From NCBI GenBank assembly GCA_000697335.1, contig JNEM01010440.1, forward strand, positions 1 through 56,933: 56,933 bases of DNA, written 5' to 3'. The DNA comes from Conidiobolus incongruus B7586. Lineage: Eukaryota; Entomophthoromycota; Entomophthoromycetes; Entomophthorales; Conidiobolaceae. Within the stretch, counting starts at the first letter, position 1; each line of letters begins with the position of its first letter. A program made the position numbers and the translations under genes. Positions 10,746 to 22,123 of the stretch are shown here, in pieces. The notes under the pieces are model-generated. The model saw only the letters and a list, made by a program, of their open reading frames with translations. It had not been told where the DNA came from and searched no databases.

Positions 10746-13700
10746 ATGGTTAAAAATAAACAAAAAGAAAATCAAACTGCACCAACTGGTAAATATGGTG
10801 GTTATAAAGGAAAATGGCAGAAGGAAAGAGAAGCTAAAAAAATAGATAGCACCAATAAAAAACCTACCACCACAAATACTAAAACCACTCAACACATTAA
10901 ATTTGATAAAGATAATACTGAAACTAAGACAAAATCACCATCCAAGCAAGCTTCAACTAATGACAAAATCACCACCTCAAAGACTGAAGCTCACGCTAAG
11001 ACATTTAGTAAGGGCAAGAATATTACACAAAATACACTCTATAAGGAAATTTTCAGTTTGGGAGGAAATAAAGAAGATTTTGATTTCTTGAATGATGTGG
11101 ATAACGACGATATCGACCCCGATGACGAAGGTTGGGAAGATGTTGAAGCCGATAACAAAAAGAAGAACTTCAAAGACAAAGAGACTTCTGAGGTAATTCA
11201 TAATATTATTTTAATTATTCATATTTATTAATATATTATTTCAGACTGATTTGTCTAAATTAGTTGCCAATATGATTGGAGAACTTGGATTAAAGGATTT
11301 TGCACTCTCTGACGATGAAGAGGAAGAAGCTCCCAAGCTCACTGAAAAGCAAAAAGCTAAGAATGCTGAAAATGAAAAACTCTCCAAAGAAGTAGCTAAA
11401 CTCCTTAAAAATCCATCTAAGTTTGATGATGAAAACGATGAGGAGATTGATGATGAGCAAGACGATGAAGTAAAGGATGATAATGAGGAAGAAATGCCAG
11501 CGTCAGTTGTTGTGAATCAAGAGGAAACAAGAGATTCCAATCATGATGCTAGTTTCAATCCTTCAGAAAAACTATTCCGTCCACTTAAAAAGGCCTTGTT
11601 TGATGCTAATCCCTTATGGTATGAACTTCCATTGGATCCCGTTGAAGAAGGTCCCAAGTTTAGTGATATTGTTCTCAGCCAATTGAAGACTCAAGCCAAG
11701 AAATTGATTGATGAAGATATCGCTATTAGGAAGAAAAAGGAAGCTGGTACTCAGGACAACTCATTCTACGATTCCATCATGGCTAAGGGTACTTTGGTTG
11801 ACAAAATTTCTGCTATCACTCTTCGCATTCAGGAATCACCATTCCATCATATAGAGGAATTAGAAACTCTTGTAGGAATGGTCAAGAGAAAGAACAAGAG
11901 AGAAGCTGCACTTGCAGTTGCTAGTTTCAAAGATCTTTGTCTCAATGGCTTACTCCCTGATGACCGTAAATTAAAATACTTTCAAGATCAACCTCTCTCA
12001 GGAGCCAATGTCACTAAAACTCATCTTGCCCTCTGGTACTTTGAAGATTTATTAAAGAGGGCTTATTTCGACTTCTTACTCGCTGCTGAATCTCTAAGTC
12101 ATGACCAAATTACTCATACTAAATTGTCCATGGTCACCTTATTTTTCGAATTACTCAAAGCTAAGCCTGAACAAGAGCAAAACTTACTCTCTTTATTGGT
12201 TAACAAATTGGGTGATCCTGAGAATAAGGTTGCTTCCAAATCCTCATACCTATTACTCCAATTACTCAATACTCACCCTTCTATGAAATCAGTCATTGCT
12301 CTTGAAATCAATCAATTGTTATCAAGACCCAAGATCTCTCTCAGAACCAAGGCCTACGCCGTCAATACTTTAAACCAATTTGTCCTAACTACTGGTGAAA
12401 GAGATTTGGCCAATTATCTCATTGAGCTCTACTTCAGCACTTTCAACCATCTCTTGGCCCTTTCAGCTCAACCTGTTGAAAAGAAAAAGCGCCTTCGCAA
12501 AGATCGTAAGAAAGGCAAACACAAGAAGAATAAGGTTCCTCCAGCTCTTCCCATCCCTGACGAAGAAGCCGAAACTGCTAAAGTCATTGCTGGCATTTTA
12601 ACTGGTGTCAATCGTGCTTTCCCCTTCGCTCATCTCGATCCCGCCACTTTACAAGGTCATGTTGACACTCTTTTCAAGATCACGCATACTTACAATTTGA
12701 ATACTGTTATTCAATCTTTAAATCTTATCTACCAGATCTCAGGCGTTAAAAAAGATATCAAAGACAGGTACTACAGGGTTCTCTATCAATCCTTATTGGA
12801 TTTCCGTTTAATTCACACTTCTAAACAAGCCATGTATGTCAATTTACTGTTTAAGAGTATGAAGAATGATGAAAAACCCAACAGAATATTATCATTTGTT
12901 AAGAGATTAATTCAAATCTGTCAATGGCACCAACCTCCTTTCATCTGTGGTATTTTGTATATGATTCATAAGCTCACCAACACCCATCCCATCATTACCG
13001 AATTTTTCAAGTACACATCAGAACAAGTTAAAGAAATCCGTAAGAATTTAGAAGAAAACGGACAAGAGGTTGGTGATTACGATGGATTGAAATTAGATCC
13101 TCAATACGCTCACTCTGAAACCTCTTTGTCCTATGAAATCACATCTTTGATCAACCACTTCCATCCTACCGTTGCTGTATTTGCTAACAAGCTCCTCAAC
13201 AATGAGTCTATCGAAGACAACTCCCATCTCCATCTCCACTCACTCATGCACTTCTTAGATCGCTTCGTCTTCAGAAACCCCAAGAAGGTCAACGAAGACG
13301 GATCTATCCAAGCCAAGGGTTCATCCATTATGCAACCTATCATCAATCCTTACCAAAAACAAGATATGCTCTCCATGGATCGTGCCGTCACCTGGACCAA
13401 GGGCGCTCACACTGGTCTACCCGTCAATTCCAAAGAATTTATGGAACAGGATCCCAACCAAATTGCTGCAGATCAACAATTCTTCTACAAATATTTCTCA
13501 CTTGTCAAGAAGGCTAAGCCCATGCTTTCTACCAAGTCCAAGCGTGCTGACAGCGACGAAGAAGATTTCTTGGGTTCTGATATTGACGAAGATGAAGCTT
13601 GGGATGTTATTCGTAGCACTAATCCCGACGGCGATGGCGAAGAAGATAATTACGATGATGAAGATGTTGATATGGATGGTTATTTCGATGATGATGATGA

Positions 13701-14180
13701 TCTTGATATGGATCAAGACGATGAAGCTGATGATGATGACGAGTCAGGATTGAAGAATACTTCTAAGGCTTTATCTTTTGATGATTTGGCTGGTGATGCT
13801 GAAGATGAAGAAGCTGAAGATGACGATGAAATTGATGGAGAATTAGATGAAGATGGAGATGAAATTGATGGAGAATCAGATGAAGATGAAGATGAAGATG
13901 GAGATGAAGTTGATGACGAAGAAGTTGAAGATGACCAAGATTTTGACTCAGAAGAAGAAGATTTACCATTCAATTTAGCATCCGACGATTCCGACGACGA
14001 TTCTCGTGGTAATACTAATTATAATACATATTAACATCAAATACTAATACCTTTAAATTAGGTACTAAACGTAAACAACCACCTACTAAATCCCAGAGTA
14101 AATTCAAGAAACATAAAAACAAATTCAAAGATTTGCCCATGTTTGCATCCGCCGACGAATATAGTCATATGTTAGATTAA
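10746..14180 (+). CDS. MAK21: Noc1/Mak21 (CEBPZ family) 60S ribosome-assembly factor
   Basis: Noc1 pairs with Noc2 in the nucleolus on early pre-60S particles. Three exons (10746-11192, 11245-14008, 14062-14180) splice to 1109 aa, close to yeast Mak21 and human CEBPZ. The N terminus is Lys/Thr/Asn-rich and basic, then LYKEIFSLGGNKEDFDFLND, a CEBPZ-type start. The middle is a helical-repeat region with the CBF/Mak21 core, including HHIEELETLVGMVKRKNKRE and TSLINHFHPTVAVFANKLL. A strongly acidic Asp/Glu stretch occupies DNA about 13540-14000. The last short exon is basic (KRKQPPTKSQSKFKKHKNKF) and ends PMFASADEYSHMLD, the usual family terminus. Without that final exon the model would run into an intron stop. 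Codon use in the core is richer in C-ending codons than in most neighbours, consistent with strong expression. Confidence 0.95.
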
Positions 14181-14981
14181 TTTTATATTAATATTTTAGA
14201 TTTAGATTTCAAATTAATAAAATCATTATAGATAATTTATAATCATGTATTAAAAAATTGATTTTTCAATTTAATATTGAGTTTGCAATTATATTTTTTA
14301 GTATAACAAATGAGTTAAAATATTTTAAGAATCAAACCAATTCAGTGGAATAAATATAATTATAATTGCTTTAATCTATTTATAATTGATATTAGGATAT
14401 TAAAATTTATTTGGGTATTTAATTTAAACTGAATCTATGTGATAAACGATAAATTTGCTAGTAGTTAAAATAAATATAAAAATATATGAATCAAAACAAA
14501 TTCAAAGCTATGGTAAAATTACTATTTAAGAGCCATAATTAGAATTATAACTGAATTTCATTTAAGCAAAATTGCAAATAATTGAGCAGAATTTGAATAG
14601 TTCAATAGGATTATTGAAATTATCATAAAAAGAATTTCAAAGTTTTTAAATTTTGATATATAATATAGTATAATTTTTATTAACAATACATAAATGCAAA
14701 TCGATACAATATTTATTTTGATAACGTATTAAAATAACAAATAAAATAATTGACTCCAAGGCTATTCAATTAAATAATCTCAAATTAAATATTTATGATT
14801 TTATAAACATTGATAATTAAAGAATATTGATTTAATAAAAATAAAAAAGTTTGAAAATGTGGTAATACATAAATTATGAAAATATATATATTTAAAAGTA
14901 TAGAAATAAAGAATATATATAGTAGTATGAATTATTGTAATAATATGAATAAAGAATAAAAATAAAGTGTTTAGATAAGTG
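14181..14981. other. Intergenic stretch, no gene seen
   Basis: AT-rich spacer between Noc1 and the tRNA. The 65-codon minus-strand frame at 14801-14998 is Ile/Phe/Tyr-rich, overlaps the tRNA end and is not supported as a gene. Confidence 0.5.
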
Positions 14982-14987
14982 AAAAAA
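14982..14987 (-). terminator. Pol III T-run terminator of tRNA-Arg
   Basis: Six T residues on the minus strand, 8 nt after the tRNA 3' end, fit an RNA polymerase III terminator. Confidence 0.75.
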
Positions 14988-14995
14988 TAAAGAAT

Positions 14996-15068
14996 CACCC
15001 CTACTGGGGATCGAACCCAGAATCCCCGGATTAGAAGTCCGATGCCTTATCCATTGGGCCATAGGGGC
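14996..15068 (-). tRNA. tRNA-Arg(UCU), intronless
   Basis: A 73-nt cloverleaf on the minus strand decodes AGA. The acceptor GCCCCTA pairs with TAGGGGT (the terminal pair is G-U). The D arm is GCCCAATGGATAAGGC. The anticodon stem closes around loop CTTCTAA, with anticodon TCT at positions 34-36. The T arm is CTGGG-TTCGATC-CCCAG and the discriminator is G. A Pol III T-run lies just downstream. It is the sharpest GC-rich island in this part of the window. Confidence 0.95.
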
Positions 15069-15474
15069 TTATTAAAAAAATTCAATTAAAATTTATTCCT
15101 TTTCCATATTCATAGTATTATGGATTTATAATATTTCATTATATCAGATATTTCATCTATTTTATTTTATTTTATTTTTTACTCTATCAAATCAATTTCT
15201 TTAATACATATCAGGCAATATTTTTCTATATATCATTTTTTTTTTAATTTTTTAATTATCGAATTAATTATAATTAAATTCTCAATCCCATAAACACAAA
15301 TCTGAAGATATTTCTATAAGTTTTATCAATACAAGATGATGATTTTTTTTATTGTATAACACATTTATTAATTAAATTAAAGATATTAAATTATTAATTA
15401 TTAAAAAATTTTTAAATATATTTAATTATCAATTACCTTTCATATTTATATTGATATATTAAAATTTTTAAATA

Positions 15475-15900
15475 ATGTCTTCAGTAAGTCAATATAAATA
15501 TTAATTTTACTTAAATATTAATTGTGCTATAGTTTGAACCTGTTAATCCCAAGCCCTTTTTACAAAGTTTAATAGGAGAAACAGTTAATGTAAAATTAAA
15601 GTGGGGTACTGAATATAAGGGAACTTTACAATCCGTTGATTCTTATATGAACATTCATGTAATTTATTAATTTCAAGAACAATATATTTTTACTTATTAA
15701 TATTTTAATATAGTTAATTCAAGCTGTTGAATACGTCGATGGAACTTACGCTGGTACTTTGGGTGAAATTCTTATCAGGTTATTTATATTCTTATATTTA
15801 ATATAGTCATTTTTATTAATTTGATTTTAGATGTAATAATGTTCTCTATTTGAGAGGTGCACAAGGAGAAGACGAAGAAAAACAAAATGAAGAAGATTAA
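15475..15900 (+). CDS. SMX3: Small nuclear ribonucleoprotein F (SmF)
   Basis: SmF is one of the seven Sm-ring proteins of spliceosomal snRNPs. Four exons (15475-15483, 15533-15658, 15714-15778, 15831-15900) splice to 89 aa, the normal SmF length. The first coding exon is only 9 nt (Met-Ser-Ser). Sm1 is visible in [38 protein letters not shown]; Sm2 in [18 protein letters not shown]. The tail is acidic ([10 protein letters not shown]), as in other SmF proteins. The SmF-specific NPKPFL start and RCNNVLY motif separate it from other Sm/LSm members. It lies divergently from the tRNA 400 bp upstream. Confidence 0.96.
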
Positions 15901-16028
15901 TCTTTTTTATTTATATCATTGAAATAATCAAAATTTATCTTAATACATCTTTATATTATTTTTTTTAATTTTATTGATATTTATTGTATTGATTTTTATG
16001 TTATTTAATTCAGTATTATACAGCTTAA

Positions 16029-16794
16029 TTATTTACATTTATTCAGGTTTTCAAATCTTGTTTGTTTTAAATTATCAACTAAATAACCGATTTCTAAATT
16101 TTTCAATTCCAAGTAGTTGTTTGGGGAGAGTAACAGGTATGAGTGGTTCCTAAGTAATTGAGCAAGTTCATAAGTTATCAAGTGATACTTTTCTCATTTT
16201 AAATTCACAGTAATCGTCTTCTTAATCAAACCATCAATCTTGGGAATAAAATTGCCTTTTTGATTATTGATCCAAAATCTCTTAGAAATAGTCCCTAGTT
16301 TATTACTATTACTTTGACTCATTCCATCATACTCTTCCATCTCTGCCACATTCTTTGGATGATATTGCAAGTCATGGAGAATAGGCTTGTAGTTAGCGAT
16401 TAATTAGCAATAAATTTAAAAATTTTCATATATTTGCTAGGTGACCATAGTTTACCGTCTGTCCATCTTTGAATTCCCTCCACATTACTTACAATCGAAT
16501 CTGCATCGTTCGCTTTGAATACGAATACACAGACTCCAGCTATTTCATTCCTTTAAGATTCTTTTAACCTTGACGTGATCATTGGCAATTTGGATTGAAT
16601 ACATCCTTCTTTATAGTTCATAAGTATTGCATTCTCAAATCTAAGTAATATTTTATTTACCAATTACTCTTGAAGCATCTTCATAATTCTTAATAAATCC
16701 TAATCAACATTAAATTATATATTGAATATACATAAATAAACCTTAATAGAATAAGTCCCAAAATACCTTCAGTAATATTTTGTTTAATATTCAT
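16029..16794 (-). pseudogene. Gti1/Pac2 (WOPR) family transcription regulator, broken
   Basis: WOPR proteins are fungal DNA-binding regulators of morphology and development. On the minus strand the frame starts with ATG at 16794-16792; after one short intron it reads MNIKQNITEG-FIKNYEDASRVI. Later come MITSRLKES, NEIAGVCVFVF, and the hallmark GIQRWTDGKLWSPS (DNA about 16436-16478). The second half follows after a likely intron: KRFWINNQKGNFIPKIDGLI, then KKTITVNLK and EKYHLITYELAQLL. In-frame stops at 16553-16555 (TAA) and 16194-16196 (TGA), plus frame breaks near 16640-16700 and 16430, show the gene is disabled. Both stops fit single C-to-T or G-to-A changes. Recognition of the family is confident; an unusual intron pattern is a less likely explanation. 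Confidence 0.75.
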
Positions 16795-18040
16795 TATTAA
16801 ATTATATAATAATATTAATGAAACGATATGTATACTTTAATATACACGAATCAAGATATAGGTTCTGTATAATTTAAATTTTATTCAAATTTATATAAAT
16901 ACTATTTATGAATACCATTCCTAAAAAATGATATTCTTTTTGAGTTTTTATTTTAATGAATAACTTATAATTTTTATGAAATTTGTAATTAATATGAACC
17001 AATTACTTATCTAATACAATGTTATTCTTACCTAATTCATTTATTAAATTTTTAACTGATTAGTTATATTTAAAGTTTATAAAATTCAATTAAAATTTTG
17101 AATTATTTAAACTATTATATATTAAAATATTTAAGATTTTTTTAATCAGTGCCAAAAATATTCTAATTTACTTAACTATTAAATTTAGATAAATCTAGGG
17201 TTGAATATTAAAAAATTTCAATTGTGAATGTATAATTTTAAAATTCAAATTATCATTAAAGTATTCTAATATTCGCTAAAATTACAATATATTTGAAGAT
17301 ATATTGTAATTGTAACTAATTAGGTCATAATATTTATGAATTTGAAAAAAAAATTCAATACTGTACTTTATAAATCATTTTTTACAGTAAATTTTGATCT
17401 GATTATTTTAACAAAGCTTTAGATTTTATGATCAAATTATTAATTGTAAGTCTTAAAAATGTTCGATTCAATACTGCCCATTGGAAATGGAATAAGTCAT
17501 ATCTAGTGCATTATATATATTGCTGGTTTATGGCATATCAGTCATTTAATCAAATTATAGTGAATTTTTTATATAAAATCAATACATCATTGGCATTGAT
17601 GTAAAAATATTCAAAAATTCGAATAATTCATCATTATTTTTACAGTTTATCTAACAAAATTTATTAGTTAATTTTATATATATTAATTCTTTTTATTTGA
17701 TTTAGTATTTATAATACAATTTTAAATCACACAATATAAATTATTAACTGTTTAATACCTGACAATTTTGAATTATACTTTTAATCGATATTCCATTGTC
17801 AATTACTCTCACTTGTCAATAATTAACAGTAACTTAAATAATGATCACTCATTATGCCTGAATAATTTTTATCATTTTTATTTTAATTATAATCAGTCAC
17901 ATTTTTCAACTATTTTCATCCAATAGAAATTGAGAATATCATATATATGAAAATTAGAGTTAATCAATTTGTGATAGAAATTAGTAATCCTATTTTTAAG
18001 GGAGTTGATATTTGATTTCATTAATATTGATCACTTATAA
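16795..18040. other. Intergenic AT-rich stretch
   Basis: No gene seen. A short Met-initiated frame near 17459 (MFDSILPIGNGISHI) breaks at a TAG and is too short to judge. Confidence 0.4.
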
Positions 18041-18634
18041 CCATTGATGAAATGTTATAATGATATTGAATTTGATTTTATTTGATTTGATAGTTCGATT
18101 ATTTCTGAGATTGATTTTGAATTACTAAATGAAATGTATTTGAGTATTATTTGTTTTTTTTATAATGGTTTATACATTTACAGCAGCGTTGCATTATTTT
18201 TGATTATTGTAGATGCAATGAATTTGATTCTATATTTTTATGCAGTTACCAAAATAGATAATGACAAGTATAGACGATATACAATATAGCTTGAAATCAA
18301 TCCCAATTCAAATGGAGAGAAGGGAGTAAATTAAAAAAGCGTTCAGAGAATTGGACGAAGGAGATTATTAAGGAGATTAATTATATATATCACCTACCTC
18401 AACCTAGTTAAATCCAAGTTAGTTATCACTGTGAGTCATAGAATCATCTATCATAATAAAATATGTTACTTGGTTAGTTATTCACCCTACCTTGCTTTGT
18501 CAAATTTAGTTAATAGTTTGTCATTTCTTAAATTTATATTATCAAGTATTTAATTTTCGGTTGTTTACCTTTATTATATATTTGTTTCAATGACAGCTTC
18601 TTTTTAACTAACGCATTTTTATTTTTTGTATTAA
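18041..18634 (+). pseudogene. Decayed multi-pass membrane protein gene (GPCR-like?)
   Basis: One plus-strand frame stays protein-like for nearly 200 codons. It reads MKCYNDIEFDFI, then FDSSIISEIDFELLNEMYLS, IICFFYNGLYIYSSVALFLI, IVDAMNLILYFYAV, KIDNDKYRRYTI, KSVQRIGRRRLLRRLIIYIT, HRIIYHNKICYLVSYSPYLA, LSNLVNSLSFLKFILSSI and FSVVYLYYIFVSMTASF. Hydrophobic segments alternate with basic loops, as in a multi-pass receptor. In-frame stops occur at 18083 (TGA), 18287 (TAG), 18332, 18551 and 18605 (TAA). All but possibly the last are one C-to-T or G-to-A step from Gln or Trp. The frame holds across them, so this is a gene decaying by point mutation. A rhodopsin-like receptor is a guess from topology only. 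Confidence 0.45.
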
Positions 18635-19648
18635 TTATTGAATATTAATTCTTGTTTAATATAATTTTTATACTATACTTTATAATTACTTATATATATA
18701 TATATTTTAATATTATTATGATTATTTTATTATTTTATTATTAATATTGAAGATATATCTAAACTTTTTAAAAATTTAAATAAAAGGAAGTTATATATAT
18801 ACCAAATTTTATTATTTTATATAATATATCCTTATTCAATTTGACAAATTCCTTAATAATCAATTTTATGGTATGATTTAATAACCTTTTTAAGCCACTT
18901 AAATCAAGTTTAATATGTTAGGGATTTATGAAATAATTTTGATTTAAAATATTGATGACATATGTCACTAATTTGAATGAGGTTAATGGTGTTGACATCA
19001 TTTGTTGATTTTTTGTTTTATTTGACTTAATGCTATCTTACAATGTTATCTATTACTCTTATTAAAATGGCATATGCTTCAGGTGCTAAGATTATTCTCT
19101 AATGTATTAAGGAATCAACAAGTTGATTTTTACCAGTAATAATTGTTATATATTGATGTGGTTTTCTGACTTGCAATAGGTACCTTAATATATTTCATAT
19201 ACTAATATATAGATACTATGGAAAGTTCACTATCTAAATGACTAGTACAAGGAATGATCCATTCGAGAATTATTATGTATCATTTTTTAAATAAAATTTT
19301 CTACGGATATAAAATTATATATTTATATATATTTATATATCAAGTTATATAAAACTAAATAATTCAATATGTTTTTCTATTTATTAGCTTTTATATTTAA
19401 ATAAATTTTGTATATTTTTAATATTAAGAAGCTATGATTAATGTTAATATTTCAAATTGAATTTCAAACTATAATAATTCAAATTTCAAAAAATAATATA
19501 CATATATATAAAGTACAAGTTAACCAAAGAGTAATACCTTAACGTTGTTGTAAGTATATCTTAATTATCAAATCAATCCCTTCAATTATAATAATGTATC
19601 AAGTTTATTGGAATATCATATACTAATCTTTTGAATAATTAGTTGAAT
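18635..19648. other. Intergenic stretch with coding-like texture
   Basis: Around 18955-19140 two frames alternate in protein-like text (TYVTNLNEVNGVDII; LLLLLKWHMLQVLRLFSNVL), interrupted by stops. It may be another eroded gene, but I could not follow one frame far enough to call it. Confidence 0.3.
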
Positions 19649-20377
19649 TTAGCACATACCACCAAATCTCATATTCATCATCATGCATTTTTGGCTTTGT
19701 TGAATGCATTTTTGAGCGCAAGTTTGAATCAAACGCTGGAGCTCGCAAGCTTGACGAAGGTTATCGCACATCATACGGTAGTTCATGGTACAGTTGGAAG
19801 CTTGATTGATGCATTGACGGCATTGTTGCATTAATTGGATCATTTCCATCATATCGCGATGCATTTCACGGCACAACATACACTCACAGCTCATCATCTT
19901 GTTCTGGTTCATGGATTCACACATCATTTGGATCATACGGCACATTTGATCCTTTTCGATGCGGCATTGCTCCAAGCATTGCTGGGCCATCATAGGGTTG
20001 GTCATGCACTGGGCGAGCATGGTGCTCCATTGGTTGCAACGCTGGGCAACCATGGCCATCATGCTACAAATTCTCTGACGCATCATGCCAAAATTGTTGG
20101 TCATCATTCCATTCCAAGCCATATTGTTCATCATCATAGAGTTTTGCATGTTTCCGTGCATATCGCATGAGCAGATACCAGTCATAGCACAGTTACAACC
20201 AGCACAACCACAGCACATTGAGCCCATTGTTCCAGTCATGGACATAGGACCAAAGCTCATCATAGGGGACATAGGACCACAGTTCATCATAGGGGACATA
20301 GGACCACAGTTCATCATAGGAGACATGGGGGTAGAGCAATTCATCATGGGAGACATGTTTCCGCAGTTGTTCATCAT
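19649..20377 (-). CDS. Met/Cys-rich protein, candidate metal (copper) storage protein
   Basis: An intronless 242-aa frame with about 57 Met and 30 Cys, over a third of all residues. Residues 8-45 are about four copies of a 9-residue unit (MSPMMNCGP). Residues 54-73 form a Cys knot (MCCGCAGCNCAMTGICSC) resembling a metallothionein. From about 95 to 232 four helix-like stretches carry Cys or Met at 3-4-residue spacing: about 95-125, 128-158, 161-195 and 198-232 (for example AQQCLEQC, QQCRQC, QTCAQKCIQQSQKC). That layout recalls bacterial Csp copper-storage four-helix bundles, but I see no clear homology, so function is inference. No signal peptide is evident. A TATA box lies about 75 bp upstream of the ATG. 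GC content far above the flanks argues it is a real, maintained gene. The plus-strand frames opposite it are shadows. Confidence 0.8.
   Translation of the reverse strand: MMNNCGNMSPMMNCSTPMSPMMNCGPMSPMMNCGPMSPMMSFGPMSMTGTMGSMCCGCAGCNCAMTGICSCDMHGNMQNSMMMNNMAWNGMMTNNFGMMRQRICSMMAMVAQRCNQWSTMLAQCMTNPMMAQQCLEQCRIEKDQMCRMIQMMCESMNQNKMMSCECMLCREMHRDMMEMIQLMQQCRQCINQASNCTMNYRMMCDNLRQACELQRLIQTCAQKCIQQSQKCMMMNMRFGGMC
20254..20334 (-). repeat. 27-bp tandem repeat inside the Met/Cys-rich gene
   Basis: Three consecutive 27-bp units (20254-20280, 20281-20307, 20308-20334) encode the 9-residue Met/Cys repeat. The first two differ at one base; the third is more diverged. A further partial copy follows toward the start codon. 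Recent unit duplication within the gene is the simplest reading. Confidence 0.9.
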
Positions 20378-20450
20378 TTTTGATAGCTTAAAATTGTTGA
20401 TTCAAATTAATATCAGTTATTATGAATTGAAGGCTGAGATCAAGTTTGAG

Positions 20451-20458
20451 TATTTATA
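20451..20458 (-). promoter_or_regulatory. TATA box of the Met/Cys-rich gene
   Basis: TATAAATA on the minus strand, about 75 bp before the ATG at 20377. Such motifs are common by chance in AT-rich DNA; the position is what supports it. Confidence 0.5.
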
Positions 20459-22089
20459 ATAACAGAAATGGTGCTAATTTAAAAACCAAGTTAGGCAAAT
20501 CTCGAAATGGAAAATGAATATGTATCCTTATACATTCATCAATTGAATAACACAAATAGACTTTTCCACAATTAATCTGAATATGTATTGACAAGTGAGG
20601 GGGTTTTATCTATAATCTTTATCCCAATCTAATTAATGGATATTGACTGATTAATTAAGTACCCTTTATTGAATAAGGAAATTATATCACAATTGATATT
20701 GAAATTTAGCTTGTTTAATAGTTAGACACGTCATCAACTTTGGATTAATATTTTCCCCTTGTTGATAAGATTTTCATATAACTTGAATAACTTTGACATT
20801 TGAATATTATAGATGTAAAATTCCACTAATATTCATTTTGAGGACTAATTTATTAAATCAATTATCAAATATTGCATAGATTACAAGTTAATGAAAATAT
20901 GCAATAATAACTCAATTAATTTAGAAATTAAAATATAATTTTATAATATCAATTACTATAATATTAAATTTATATTACTTAAACTAAAAAAAGGATTTTA
21001 AACAAATTGAAATTTTTTATTAAAAATAATTCGCTCAACAATTGACTGACTTTAAAGGATAAATTATCATTATATTATGAAATATTCTTTGATAAATATT
21101 ATAAACCTAATTTCATAATTTCTAAGCCATTAAAATATAAAGAAGTCAATGTTCTTTATGTAATTGTTTTTATAAAAATAGCATGATATATATATATTTG
21201 TATAAAATTTTGAAAGTTAAAATTTGTTTTCAAAACCAGAATTTGTGAATCAGATGATATTAATATATTAGTTGGAAACAAAGTTTGACCTTCTTAATAA
21301 ATTGGATTATTAATTGAATGATATCTTTATAATCCAGCTATATGTTTTAAAATGTATATATGTATTTATATATTAATTAGTTTGTATTTTAAGCCTCTCA
21401 GCTATTATTTATATATAATTCATAAATTTAAGAATGTACTGATTTCGTCATTTATATCAATTTATTTTATCAATCAGTTAAGCTTTTTTTTAAATTTTAT
21501 TACTTTAAATTATCAGGAATATTCTTAAATTTTTTTTTCATTTAATAATTAAAATTTAATATTTTGATATTTGATTAACCTTTTATAATTAAATATAGCT
21601 TTAATTTTTAAAGAAATTATATCAATATATAATAGAATAATTCATATTAATAACCAAATATCTATGCTAATTATTAAGTAGAAATAATTTGAAAATATTT
21701 TATATGTCGAAATTATAATCATTTTTAAGTGGCTTTTTAATATTCTTAAAACTTGAGTTATTAAAATAATGGTTATTCAATTGATTAATAACTTCAAGTT
21801 GAGTTTAGTCTATCTACTATGAATAATATAACTACGATATATATATATATTATTCAATCTTTGAAAAAATTGATTTATTTTAAATATCAATTGTAATAAT
21901 ATCACATTTTTATCAATATTACACAATATAATCTATATAAATCAAGTGGAAAACTATAGTTTAGATCTTTTTAGTATAGATATAATGAATAATATCTTTT
22001 TTCTATAAAAATTTTATAAAAATATTTTTCAAATAATACTCTAATTTGTGGTTTAATTTATGGCAACAAAATTTAAAAATATCAGTGTT

Positions 22090-22091
<2 letters not shown>

Positions 22092-22121
<30 letters not shown>
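22092..22121. repeat. (AT)n microsatellite
   Basis: About 15 uninterrupted AT dinucleotides. Confidence 0.9.

Positions 22122-22123
<2 letters not shown>

Noticed and set aside
13498-13973. Ser-rich and Ile-rich minus-strand frames
   Set aside because: They are complements of the Asp/Glu GAT/GAA tract of Noc1.
18261-18380. Frame starting MTSIDDIQYSLKSIPIQ
   Set aside because: It lies inside the longer membrane-protein-like frame at 18041-18634, which holds for far more codons; two frames cannot both be the relic.
1239-18634. Reassigned stop codons (TAA/TAG as Gln) as an explanation for the interrupted frames
   Set aside because: All intact genes here end at TAA or TGA exactly where their families end, and they use CAA/CAG for Gln.
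19643-20459. Plus-strand frames rich in His/Leu opposite the Met/Cys gene (19643-19834, 19835-20170, 20085-20459)
   Set aside because: They are antisense shadows of Met (ATG/CAT) and Cys codons. The minus frame has the single long reading frame, the tandem repeat in phase and a TATA box.
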